Assembly (NCBI RefSeq): GCF_032854445.1
Contig: NC_088300.1
Span: forward strand, 25,961,608-26,025,607
DNA length: 64,000 nucleotides
Origin: Liolophura sinensis
Taxonomy: Eukaryota > Mollusca > Polyplacophora > Chitonida > Chitonidae
Direction: 5' to 3'
Shown here: positions 41,732-53,649 of the stretch, piece after piece
Numbering within the stretch: the first letter of the stretch is position 1
Layout: the number at the start of each line of letters is the position of its first letter
Notes under the pieces: generated by a model
Databases searched by the model: none
What the model was told of the DNA's origin: nothing
What the model saw: only the letters and a program-made list of their open reading frames with translations
Made by a program: the position numbers and the translations under genes

Positions 41732-44374
41732 GCATTATTTCTCGCATCAGGTCGGTGAAGAGAACGTTCCCCGAAGATTGTGACTAATGACTGGCGTCGT
41801 GGTAATTTATGTGTTTCAAGGCTCTTTAAAGTGGAGTTTACATCGGCTTCTCCTATTCAACTTGTTGACGTTTAACGTATGAATAACCATACTAGCCCCA
41901 ATCTTCATTTAAACCAGAACATCAATCTTTGACTCAAGTCCCCTTGACACATGGTCACGAAGGTGCCGATGTACACACAACTGAACATTATGGGTTCATA
42001 TCTGGTAAATGTGACGACAAGGCAGTATTTTGAGTAAGTTTAAGCGAGTGACTAACATCCTTAAACTAATTTTGCTCAAGCTATAATGATACAACGTGTA
42101 TAGATTTGCTACTGTTTACGCGAACATTGAGAACAAAATCCGAATCAAAGGTAAAATAACCAGAGGTCGGTTTTGATCCTGTCCAAAACTGCCACATTGT
42201 GTTTTAGTATAACGCTGCTGTGGTTTTGACTCACAATTCTGTAACCTTTTACGTTGTTCCGTCCTTTGGATGGATTACACTGTGCCTTTTGGTTGGTAGA
42301 GATAGCATCTACCGAATTTGTTTAAAACTGAGACCGGTGAAGTTAGCATAACATTCCAACACAACCTTCAATTCCATCTTCGCAGCTGCACGAGCTGCAT
42401 TCTGGCGAATATGGTGTTGAATTTTGTGTTGAAATCTTGTACCAACTTCACCGTGCTCTCAAACTGAACATATAACCCAGTATGTACATGATGCGGTACC
42501 TGCGTCATATCTTCTTAGTGGTCAGATAAGTAACATTCTATTCAACCCTCTTTGTACAAAGAGTTCTCTGCAAGGAATGTTGAAACAATTGTTGTAGAGG
42601 ATAATTACGAGCACCACACATGTTGAGATATCATTAAAGATGAGATTTGTATGTACCGAGTCCAGCACCTTTATGTAGAATTTCGTCACAGTGTGATTGA
42701 CGAGGTATTTATGTGAAGAAAATCAGGCCTTGTGTTCATTTCGTGCTCTGGTTAGCTTCAGATCCCCGTATCAAGGACAAGAGTTCCGAATGTTTGCGAT
42801 TTGTGGTTTGCTGGCAAAAGTTTGAGGAGCGTGTAATATAATATTAGACACAAAACTTCTTTTATGTCGAGATAGTTCATTCTGTATAGATAGAAAGTGC
42901 AGCACGACTCACAATTATGTTTATTCATCAATTTATGTCGGTAGGCTTCAAGTCTAACATGACGGTATCAGCTTTTGGAGAGGCTTAATAAGTCTTTTCA
43001 ATAAGTTTTTTCGGCGGACATTATCTTAAGGACGGCATATCTATTGTAACTATTTGTGGAGTTATTTCTTCAGATCAAACGATTATTGTGCCATACTGTT
43101 AACCTATTATTATGTAAAGGAGCCTGGATTCGCCTTACCCACCCTCGTTCCAGAAAAAGATGGTGCACAAGAAGCGCTGTGAAGCCCAAGCAAAAACACC
43201 AAGGTGATATCAGAATCGTGCATGTAAATACTTTTGAGCTTGTCTTTCAATGAATCCCTTCATACCTAACATAGGCGTGAACAGAGGAATTTTTGGTGCT
43301 CTACAGCAAACTATTCCAGTGTACAATATTTCGTTCCTTTTAAGTAGTAGTATTTGTGGTGGTAACGTAGAAAAGTGGCTACACAGCATCACGACACAGT
43401 GTTCTAGTATTGTCAGTGAGGAAAATAATCATTGAGGCAATTTTAGGCGAATTCAAGAAAAAAATTTCCAAATGAGAAATACAAATATCTCTCTCCCTGA
43501 CATATTCTTTGTACCCCTGTCTTTGTAAACAACCAAAAAAACTCTACCTCAGCAATTTAGGAAAGGTAAGCTGAGGGAATTATAATTGAATATGAATCAA
43601 CGTCCAAAATGGCTCATTGCGAGTCTTGTATCACACATCGAATAGTTCAGTCTGGGACAAGCAACATTCGGACTCCTGTTGACACTCAATGCTATGGATT
43701 TATCTTCATTGTCAATACGGCAATCTCGAGTCATCACCGATTGACATTTCTACCCATAGAAAACAAGCTATTCGGTACAGCGCGTGCAATATTGAACGCT
43801 AACCATGTTGACATTCTGCGATTACTGATTACAAATTTGTACGTTCGCTTTGATTCACAGTTGATTTTGATAAGAATAAAGTGATAACGTCGTATCATTT
43901 GGGATATTTAAAGTAATGTGTCACAATAGTCGATGCTGGAGTTTTACTCTCCATTCTGATGTCTTTTGTTCTGAGCAGCCATAACAATTCACATTTCCTG
44001 TCCGTCCATCTGTTTTACTGCTTCTATATCCGCAAAACGATCTTCATTTGTGAGCAGTATCTAAAGCAAATATATTGGATTGCACAGCTCTGTCTTGGGT
44101 TAGAACTCCATGCCAGTCGTACCTGAGGAGTTATATTACGTCAGTGTTCAATAGATTATAAAGCATGCCATGGCATTATCTGTTGCAAATATTAGCCGTG
44201 TCACGTTGTTTAAGATCCGACATAATTTTGAAACTCAGTTACGAAATTAACTTTCATTTGCCAGAAATAGCCTAAGTGCTTTATCGATGTAAAATCTGCA
44301 CACACCAAACCACATGTACTGGATGGCCGAGCCATTTAGTTTTGGGCTTTGTCCGTTTTATTCCAAAAACAATT

Positions 44375-44463
44375 CTGTCCGTCGTGAATAAGTGAAATAC
44401 TCGACGTACGAGAAGAATGGAGTACGACGTAGAACACCAATCAATTGATAAAATAAATAAACC
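44375..44463 (+). mobile_element. Decayed SINE 3' end (copy 2)
   Basis: Counterpart of 33,170-33,259, with TACGAGAAGAATGGAGTACG in place of the copy-1 version. Tail module only. Confidence 0.65.
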
Positions 44464-45870
44464 ACGTGTACTTGTATGTAACAGATGTCAGAGATAATCA
44501 TGCACAGGCCAGAATCCTTGTATATGGACCAGTGTTTTTGATGTTCCCAATGAACATTAAATATTATTAAGAAAGTGAACAATATGGTCATGTCTTGAAA
44601 AGAGAAAAGCAGGCAGATACACAGAAAAAAAAACAAGTAAACAGCTGAAGCTTACACAACTTTTGAACTTTGTCCAAAACACGTTGTTGATAAGAACAAA
44701 CATGCCAAGGAAAGAAATATGTCAAATACAAATTGTGAAACTATTTGATGTTTTTTTTTTCTAGAACGTCTAAATTTCAATAGAAGCATGTTTTGTATTT
44801 AATAATACATTTCGTCGTGGTATTCCATAAACATGATACTTGTATTTTACCAATTACCAATTTGTGTGTCACAAAGTTACTTTTAGAATATACTGAAAAG
44901 TTAGAAAAATTCAGTGACAACTTGAAGAAAGATTTTTTTAGGCGTAGAATCTTAGCTTAGCACTTTCGATAAACTAGTTGCATCATTGGCATCTGAATGT
45001 GTCTGTTAATGCTCTCAAAATGTGCAAATAATAATCCAAGCCGACATCGCATCGCCGACATACAACATGGTGCTACTACATATCGTTTTATCAGGCAGAC
45101 AGAAGCTTTTATACACTTGTACAGTTTCTGAGAGATGTGTCATCTTGAATCAAGTCCTTTTACTGGACCCAAGATTTGTATTACTTCATATTCGATGACA
45201 TGATTAATCAGGTCTTCAAGTCTATAATTATTTGTACATGATCTAATTACAAACTAGGCATACTCAAAACTTTACACATTCTTATGGTACAGTGTGACTT
45301 CTCGGGCACAACGTTAAAGGTAATAAACCTGAGACAATTGCATTGACTTTGTAATCCATTGTGATCAATCAAAATCGATCAACTTCGTCACCGCCTGCGT
45401 TGAAGTCCTGAGTAGAATCGGTGGTAGGTTAATCCATATGCCTGTTTATGCTTAATTGTCGATCGAGACCTCTCCTAATTAGAGTAGGTCCGGTATCCGT
45501 TTATTTAACGATTCTGCCATCGAATGTGGATGTGTGGATGATATGACCCCGTACAAATGTTGATAGTCATCCAATCGAACAATCTGTACGACTGACACTT
45601 ACACTCATTCTTGACTAAAGTCGCTGTAACCGGTTGACAATAAACATTGTAGCAAACATGTTCGCTGAATGACAAAGTATATTTAATGGCTATACCATCA
45701 CTGTTAACTGCATGTGACATGTATAATCAAGGATGTCAGGGAATTTGATGCGATTATACAGGAAAATTAATTCATTTGCAATGTACAAGGCATAGAATTC
45801 GTTGCTCAAAGGTGTGGAATTTACCTATATGTTCGTGAAGAGACCGATACTTCGAAATAAACGGAATAAT

Positions 45871-45937
45871 GCGACCGCATTGGTGAGCGGCTTCTGTGCC
45901 GAATTGGCGTGCCAACCGCCTCGGCCACGGAGGCCTC
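45871..45937 (-). mobile_element. SINE head remnant left by a deletion (copy 2)
   Basis: Only GCGACCGCATTGGTGAGCGG through CCTCGGCCACGGAGGCC survives. The left junction is AAACGGAATAAT, where copy 1 continues with unique sequence and the SINE tail. So copy 2 lost DNA after the SINE had inserted. Confidence 0.88.
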
Positions 45938-46039
45938 GACTCTAGTTAAAGCCTTCTGTATCATTGTCACCATTTGGATGGGACATTCTCAGAGCAATCT
46001 TTCGACCTTCGAACTCCAGTTATACTTGCCTGGTCCCAC

Positions 46040-46400
46040 TGACAGTATCCCGTTCTGCGGTGGTTTTATCCCGACTCTCCGGTGGTAATTTCTCAAACTC
46101 TGCGGTGGGTTTCCCCCCCACTCTGCAGTGGTTTCTTCTCACTCCGCAATGGTTTTCTCTTCACTTTGTGGCGGTTTTCTCCCAATTCTGCCTTGGGTTT
46201 CTTCCCACCCTGCGGCGTGTTTTCTCCCACTCTGCAGTGGTTTCTTCCCACACTTCGGTGAGTTTCTCCCCAATTTGCGGTGGGTTTTCTCCCCACTCTG
46301 CGGTGATTTTCTATCCACTCTGCAGTGGTTTTCTCCAAACGCTGCAGTGGTTTTCTCCCCACATTGCGGTGGTAATTTCTCGAAAACTACGGTGGTTTTC
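46040..46400. repeat. 22-bp minisatellite, short allele (copy 2)
   Basis: Same array as 35,090-35,612 but with a single copy of the 154-bp block. Several substitutions relative to copy 1, for example CTATCCACTCTGCAGTGG. The open frames across it are repeat artefacts. Confidence 0.92.
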
Positions 46401-48599
46401 TGTGTAACCTACACAGATTATTGTAAAACTTTTGGCACCATAGCCAATACTTTACACCAAGTTGCCAAGGTTGCATCAGCATAACGTTAGCTTGGCCAAT
46501 ACTGGTAAGTCTCGCCCAGTAGGATGTGTAATTTTCATGATGCACGTATGCTAAAGCTAAGTTGGTCGGCATTCACACCTCTTTTTGAGCCTATTGGGCA
46601 TGACCCAAAGAACGATTTCAACTCTTCCATAATAAATACTGTCTTTACATACACAACCTAATATACTGGTATCAAATTTCTAAGTCTCTTGGAAATGAAT
46701 TAGGCATCGGGGTATGTCGTAAATACGATCTTAACACACCTTTGACCTTGTCCTAAACACCAAGCTTAGCATTATGCAGATTTTATCTAGAACGAACCGA
46801 GTGCCCCAAGTAGGAAAGGGAATCCCTAACCTTGACCCCTGAAATCTCCCAGAATCTTTCCAGCTGATGTCGCTAATGGCAATCCTCGTATACTTTGTAA
46901 TTCTTGAAATTTTTTTACTGAATCTAATGTATTCCTAGCTAGCAAAAAGCTGGCAACGTGTCTAGGGGATACGCATTTATCACGTTCATAGTATAGCCCC
47001 TGTGCGGGTATTCATATCGGTAATTATATATGTGGCTTTAAATTTTCGTTGGATTCCACATCAAAAAATAAGTATTTTGTGCATCTTTGTCTAATAATGT
47101 AACTTCTTAATCTGCAAATGTATGAATATTACAGACGGTATGTGCACAATTATGACGCAATTAAACAAAAGGTAGAAAAGACGACTATTGGGAAACAAAT
47201 ACATATTGTTTTGATTGATGTCTTTTAAAAGCCTCATCCAGCATGTTAGTTTACTGGAAATATTCATGTATACTTTATAAAAGCAAAATCTGAATGTAAG
47301 CGTCAAATTTTACATTCGTATACTCCAGGTCATCCGAAAAAAGGTTATTTTTGGTAGCTTGAAATCGATTATTACGAGGCCTATTTTCTACACTGCCAAA
47401 AACGCAATTGTTGCTGTCAAATCTTTAACCACATGATTTTGCTACCTTTCACAGTCAAATTTTCTGTTTTTATTGCAGTTTTTTCTCATGTAAATGTTGT
47501 TGAATTTACGTAGTAAAATTGCATCAGAATGTACTTTTGATCTCTCAGTTGTGGTAATTGTTGAATTGTTAAATTCAAGACCGTACAGGCATCTTCTGGT
47601 TTTGTGTTGTTAAACGACCACTGTTGTTAACACCCTGACCATACTGTGTATAATCATAATTTTACAATGCTATTTCTCAGTACCCTCCATGAGAACGAAA
47701 GTTCGAAACTGGAGTTGGAATACAACATTGCAAAAATTTGAGAAGGTTTGATTGTTTTTTCTTGTCACGAATAACTTAGGTTATGTACCCGGACGATGAC
47801 AAGGCCACGTTGGTAGTTTCTAAGTTTTCAGAAAAATCTGTCATCGGCTAATTAGTTTTCTACTGATGATCATTTCTTTTATTTGAAACGATAGACGGTC
47901 ATGAAGAAGACTTGATTTTACCTTCACCATGAGAATAATTTTGGTCGCGTAAACAACGGGCGTGTGCTAACTCCAATGTCTTTTAACAATACACGGATGT
48001 TAAAGATAAATGTAACTCCTGGACATGAATATTAGCACAATATATCCTATAAGATGAAAACTAAGGCGAATCATGTGTGCTGTGTACATGTGATGTGTAT
48101 ATACCCAGCTTCCTTGGAAAGTGTTCTCGGTGCCCTTTGTGCAAGATTCATGATTGTGGAATATCGTCCCGGAATTTGGAGAAGGTGCCAAGAGATTATG
48201 ACCACATATCCTTGAGCCAAATTTCCTACTTCTAAATTCTGTAAGAAAAAAAAGGAAGCGGATTTATTGTTCTGATCATGATATAGTGACTCCATATAAA
48301 CCGGATGTCATTTACACGTACATCTGCAGAATGTTTTGGAAAGAATTTCTTTTTTTTTTCTTTTTTATCTTAAAATTTAAAGAATGTATGAAATACATAT
48401 TATGGAGAAGACTGAAAGAGGTCCATAGGCTTTCAAACGCGGATGTTATGCTACTCTTCCCACATGTATCTTTCTCTCATCTTATTTGTACGCCTTCCCA
48501 AAGATTAGGCCTGCAGGGCCCAGAAAGGTTGAAAACTCAGCATAGTTTGGCACTTTTTTCGTTATGTTAGTGGCCTTCGTTATGTGAGCATACAGAAGT

Positions 48600-48835
48600 G
48601 GCCCTTCTCTAAAACGTAAGGCACAGTATTGTCTCTCCTCTTTTACCAAGTGGAATAACGGCTTCGGTTCGAATCCAGGTGTGGTAAATTCTTCAGAGAC
48701 TGTGTCAGAGAGTCCCCTGGCACCCTGTGTCTGTGGTGAGATATGCTGATTACCCCTGTGCTTCCAATTTGTTTCACCCATATATACCCCAATACCGTCA
48801 GTCAGGTGCAAAGCTCAGAAGTGCTGAGGTAATAT
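48600..48835 (+). mobile_element. Possible tRNA-derived SINE (family D)
   Basis: GGCTTCGGTTCGAATCCAGG contains a perfect B box. A body follows with CCTGGCACCCTGTGTCTGTG, GATTACCCCTGTGCTTCCAA and CACCCATATATACCCCAATA. The layout resembles a molluscan SINE body I remember loosely. The tail and A box are not clear. The region downstream of 48,763 has no duplicate in this window. Confidence 0.4.
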
Positions 48836-48839
48836 CGAA

Positions 48840-50365
48840 TCAACTGAATATTTATTCTCTGTACTGTAGTCTTTTCTATTTTATCTGATGAGAGAGGAAT
48901 TGTTCCTAACGATGCGCGTGGCGAATGCTCGGATACAAAGGTGAAGGTGAATTACGACGAAATCATACACATCTTAGAGATTACATAAGATTGCCGACAT
49001 CACAGTTTCTATATGTTTGATTCATTTTCGTGAAAATTCCATGTGGACTTCTTGCCAAAATTTTAATGAGTATAGACTGCACAATCCCAGCATATTTTAT
49101 TCTTGGCAACAAACATCTGTGAATATCTGTAAAGCTTTGATGAGATTAGAGCTGTACAATGAAAGTTTAATGGGGATTACCTAACGGATCGTAAACTGAT
49201 ATCAAAACTCTTGTAGAATGCTACCTGCTCATGTCTGCTGGATGAGTCTGAGAGAAGAGTCAGCAAATCTGTGGATGGCTGCAAAAACAGGAAATATCCA
49301 GCATTGGCAGTGCTGCGTGTGTTGAATGGAACATGCCGTTTTTATTAGACGAAATTCAATAGTGGATTATTTAAATAAATCTCCGGGTTTTGATCTTTTG
49401 TGTATGTTTTGATACAGACACGTGCTGCGAATCTTGGATTTAAATTAATATCTTCGGATACCTATATACGTTCTAATATACTCCGCTAAAATCCTAAGAC
49501 CGAGCTCACAAACTGATGTGAAATCTGTCTCATACACATGAATATCGAATAACAATGTGATATGACAAAACTCATAACCTTGCAATTTTTATAGCTGTGT
49601 GCTCGACTTGGAAAGACATTCATCTGAACTTCGACAAGAAATCTGCCTTTCACACCTTTTAATTGGACAGATTCATCCGTTATGTCAGTGATATTTAAAG
49701 TCCTTGCACTTGACGCCATGGGGAATCTATCAGTAGTTTTGCAAGAAGCTGAAAACAACGTTCACCTGATGTCAATGACCAAGAGGCGATATATAATGCA
49801 TAGCGTGAAATCGCCCCAATACTCTAACTGATTTTGAATGCTTGAAGTTTGTAATGCACCTTGTTAACGTGTCAATTGCCAATAGAACGGCTGTGAACCA
49901 GGAAGAAAACATTTGGGAATATAGCTGTGGTTCAGAAACTCAGTGGTGGTCAGTGTTAGCTTATGTCTGTTCACAAAACACTTTGGCTGACACTGTTTTG
50001 CTCATGTCACGTAAATGTACCGGCAGCTTGTGTTGAATTTAAGACTTAAAGACTGCTCGATTCAAATTAATCGGAAATACAAATAAAAGTTATACATATA
50101 GCTCTTCGTTGACCTACAAAGTGAACATTACTTGGGAGCATTGCATAAAACATCGATCACTGCTCATGTAAGGCTTCCACATTGCCCCTATATTTACACT
50201 ATGTTGGTGTTTCTTCAAAGCTGGAAAGACGGAGACGCTTCAAGGACATTTAAAGCAGAAACTATGTGAAAGGTTACCACTATCTGAGAGTAAAGATGAG
50301 AAACAACTGGCTTGCTTAATTCTCAGATCAGCGTTAGGCTTTACACAATATCAAACAAAGAAAGA
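48840..50365. other. Unassigned sequence
   Basis: No supported gene. Frames at 49,486-49,758 (minus, 90 codons) and 49,842-50,036 (plus, 64 codons) have no recognisable features and no flanking splice sites that stand out. Confidence 0.4.
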
Positions 50366-50366
50366 C

Positions 50367-50430
50367 GAATGAATGATTATGGCTTAACGCCACATCGGCA
50401 ATATCTCAGCCACATCGTGGCGAAAGAAAC
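50367..50430 (-). mobile_element. SINE tail module (third SINE type)
   Basis: GAATGAATGATTATGGCTTA then ACGCCACATCGGCAATATCT and CAGCCACATCGTGGCGAAAG is nearly identical to 10,513-10,575 and is again a 3' module in reverse. Confidence 0.6.
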
Positions 50431-50434
50431 ACGA

Positions 50435-50945
50435 GGACGCTTGAGTAAGTTTTATACATATATTTGAACAAAACACACGAATAATACAATTGACAATAAT
50501 ATACAAAACAATGCAAATAATTACAAAAATAACAGTCTCTTACTGATGACAGCGTCTAAATCCCGATGGAATATTCCGTATTGTAAAGCAAAGTCAATCC
50601 ATAGGGGAACACGCTGACGATGGTTTATTCCTCAACTGCCTGTAAGGGGGGAAGCTTCTCAGGGTGGACAGGTTGAAAGCAGCGAAAGACCTGGCGATGT
50701 ATGTTTCACTCCTCGGCAGTATACACAGTCACTTTCAGAGTAAACGTATGAAACGTACGTGATCGCACAAAGAGACAACAAGCGATACAAGCTTCACAAT
50801 AACGTCTCAAAAACAGCAAGTGGCGAAACACAAGCTCACAAAGTGCTACGTACAGGAAATGGATCACAAACGACAAATGTATAATGGCGTGAAAGCCGAT
50901 ACCCTCCAAACCCGGTAAAATCCTTCACAATGGATGATATTGTAA
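50435..50945. other. Unassigned sequence
   Basis: No supported gene or recognised repeat. A minus-strand frame at 50,706-50,909 has a hydrophobic stretch but no other support. Confidence 0.4.
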
Positions 50946-50950
50946 ACATG

Positions 50951-51026
50951 GACATGAGTAAATGACTGCCTCTCAAGTCGACATGAGTAAATGTCTACTC
51001 TCAAGTCGACATGAGTAAATCACTGC
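50951..51026. repeat. 28-29-bp tandem repeat
   Basis: Two full copies and one partial copy of a unit starting GACATGAGTAAATG and ending CTCTCAAGTC. Confidence 0.8.
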
Positions 51027-51412
51027 GAGCTTCACAATTCTGGATGGTTTGATCGTAAACATTTTTACAACAGCGATGCATATTTCCAGAATGCGTACCC
51101 TATGTACACTGACACTAAACTCATAAACACCGAAGCCTTGAGAACGCTCGACTGAATAACAGGATGGGCTATAACATGCACAGACGCAAAAATATAAATC
51201 ATACACTGACAAATGAAAAATTTTAAAAATCCAGTAGAGTGTTTAAAGACGGGGTTGGTAACATATTTATACCACATCGTAAGTTGAACGAGTTTTTTTT
51301 ACCCTGAGCATGATTTGATTCAGATCATGCACAGTGCAATGTAATTGAGTTCAAGTAATTAAATTTTATTGAACGCAATTCAATTTAATTAAAAGTAGCC
51401 CACTGTATTTCA

Positions 51413-51413
<1 letters not shown>

Positions 51414-51501
<88 letters not shown>
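51414..51501. repeat. (TA)n microsatellite
   Basis: About 88 bp of almost pure TA dinucleotide with a single phase break (ATATTATAT) near 51,469. The Tyr/Ile-rich frame across it is an artefact. Confidence 0.97.
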
Positions 51502-51504
<3 letters not shown>

Positions 51505-53460
51505 GTACACAGATAATAAATCACAGATTACAAAATCACAAAAACACGGCGATTCTGTAATGAAGAACTTTGAGGTAGCAGTCCATACGGACTTACGATG
51601 ATCAAACAGTAGGATTTCAGCCCAGAGCAAACAAATGCTTGGCCTAACACAGACACAAATTAACTAGCGAATCAATCAGTAAGCAACCTCCGCTCATTAT
51701 GTTAACCCTATATTTGATATCTGGCCAACACTGCTAGTGAACCCTCTGAATCAATACATGATTATTGATCAATATTAATAAATATTGTCTTGTCTATTCA
51801 GGTTTTTGCGCGAGTGACATGTGACGTTATTCTTCTGAAGCAAGAAAATCAGCAAACGACAGATTTTCCCTAATTTGTCTGTCAGCAAGTTTGTTCGTCA
51901 CATGATAATGCAAACAAACCGCAGGGTGACACTATGACACTGTCAAAACCACTGGTGCTCGACATACCAAAATGTCACGTGTCACCTTACACATTTTCCG
52001 AAGAGCCAATCGGGAAAGTCTCTGGACTGAGATGAACCAATACCAAGACATAATTATTGCCTATAAAGTAGTACAATTGGATAAACATTTGGCTTTGCTT
52101 TCTTGAACAATGTGAAATATTCAATATTGTCATTGACAGTGAAAAAGTTTAAATGATGATCCATAAAACGAGTCGGGACTAAAAAGAGGTTGTGTGAATG
52201 GTATGTTAATGTGTAAAAAAGTGTAAAGTGTAAAGATCTTTATTCCATTCACCAAAAGAAAAGAACATTATTACTACAAAAGAGAAAACGAAGCCTTGTA
52301 AAAACAAGAAAGGAATATAGATTCCCGTCACAGTATGACAAATTAAATAATTCTTGATTTGTCAATTTCTCTTGAGGTCGCTAGCTCGAAACCAGCTCTA
52401 ATCGTGGTGACAAGGTAAAAAGCTTCAAAATACGACGTTAAAAAGAAATCAAGCACGTCATTAAATCTGTATACATATATCTTCAACGTTTCGTGCCACA
52501 AGTCATCTAGTCGTGTGTAGGAGCGCAATGTCACGTTTTACATGTGCACGTGGGAGACATTTACGATAGCCATCACCTGAAACCTCATTGAAAGTTTAGT
52601 TCCAGATTTCACGGCTACATGGCACAGTTGTCATCGGGGCATTTTCCACGAAGTACAGCAGTTTTTTTTTCTTCTTGTACATATACTTGTAGATTTTTCC
52701 TCACTTGCTGTCCTAGCTTTGATTTCTTGTCATGTGTTTCACTTTGCCTCAGGTTTCACTCTCTGCTCATCAAGCCATCAAGCTATCGAAAGGATGCCGC
52801 AAAAATCGCTCGTATGAAAAGAGAAATAACAGGTTTTTCTGTGCTAAGCTATTTTCGACCCATTGTCATCTCATCACAGCCTGGCGGTCTGTGGGATCAA
52901 CACCAGTTCCGGAGATACATGTGTAACTGATTCCTAGCACAAATCTCACAGACAAGCTAAACCTACTCGTAGCTGGGGAAGCTGGAGAAAAACGTAGAAA
53001 ACCTGTCTGCTCGACTGCAAAAGATTAGCGTTTAAATTAGCGGCAATAACTTTACAGGTTCCGCAATTGTATTATATTGTCATATATGTGTCATTTTCAG
53101 CAGCTTTAACGCTTTTTTAAGCTGGTAACAGTCCCATGCCTTGTTTCTTTTGTAGGCACTTACCCAAGATGAACATGGCTTGTTCTGTGTCGAAATAAAG
53201 TGCGAAGGCATTAAAGCTGTCTGAGTTGACCACCTGTCTGTCCATGAATGCTTGGTTAAACAGAAGTGTTGTTCCGATTAACTCAGATGTTTACAGTATA
53301 CTTTAAGGGATAATACTATTAATCCACGAGTCAGAATGTCCAAATGGACTCCCATTGTCACGTGTTAACTTAGTTGAAGCCACGGTGATAATACCCCAAC
53401 CTAACGATACCGATACTCCAAGGCTTTAACAGTGACGTTAAGTGGCGATAAGTTTGCCTG
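51505..53460. other. Unassigned sequence with one SINE-like fragment
   Basis: No supported gene. At about 52,374-52,440, GAGGTCGCTAGCTCGAAACC and AATACGACGTTAAAAAG look like a decayed family B/C SINE (B-box-like region and tail module). The plus frame at 52,619-52,930 (103 codons) is unrecognised, contains a Cys-rich start and has no confirmed features. Confidence 0.35.
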
Positions 53461-53462
53461 TT

Positions 53463-53645
53463 AAGTTTATTTATTTATCTGATTATTATTTTTACGTGCA
53501 CAAATCATTTCACGTATAAGACGGTGGTCATGTGGAAAGCATCATAAACGCATCATGGCTTTCGGCCACAGCTAAATCAGCGAGAGCTAGATTCGAACTC
53601 GAGACGTCAATGGTAAAGGGCCTGATGATTGCAGCAACTTATAAC
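53463..53645 (-). mobile_element. tRNA-derived SINE (family B), shortened
   Basis: Read in reverse: the head region includes GACGTCTCGAGTTCGAATCT then AGCTCTCGCTGATTTAGCTG, with B box GAGTTCGAATC. It is followed by ACCACCGTCTTATACGTGAA, AATGATTTGTGCACGTAAAA and an (AAAT)n-like tail. The body is shorter than in the copy at 56.6 kb. The 3' module is homologous to that of family A while the head differs. Confidence 0.75.
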
Positions 53646-53649
53646 CATC

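Larger units (their letters stand above)
38625..48763. repeat. Duplicated block, copy 2 (starts at the right side of the gap)
   Basis: This 10,139-bp segment corresponds to 27,464-38,424. Its first base after the Ns is already homologous to copy 1, and homology continues until the position where copy 1 hits the gap (CCCTGTGCTT at 48,754-48,763). After that, copy 2 continues into unique sequence. The size difference from copy 1 (822 bp) is nearly explained by four clean indels. Confidence 0.97.

Noticed and set aside
27464-48763. Two paralogous gene copies from a real tandem duplication
   Set aside because: Both copies end exactly at the assembly gap and no gene is supported in them; unmerged haplotypes explain this better, though long reads are needed to be sure.
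51385-51630. Tyr/Ile-rich frame on the minus strand
   Set aside because: It is the translation of the (TA)n microsatellite.
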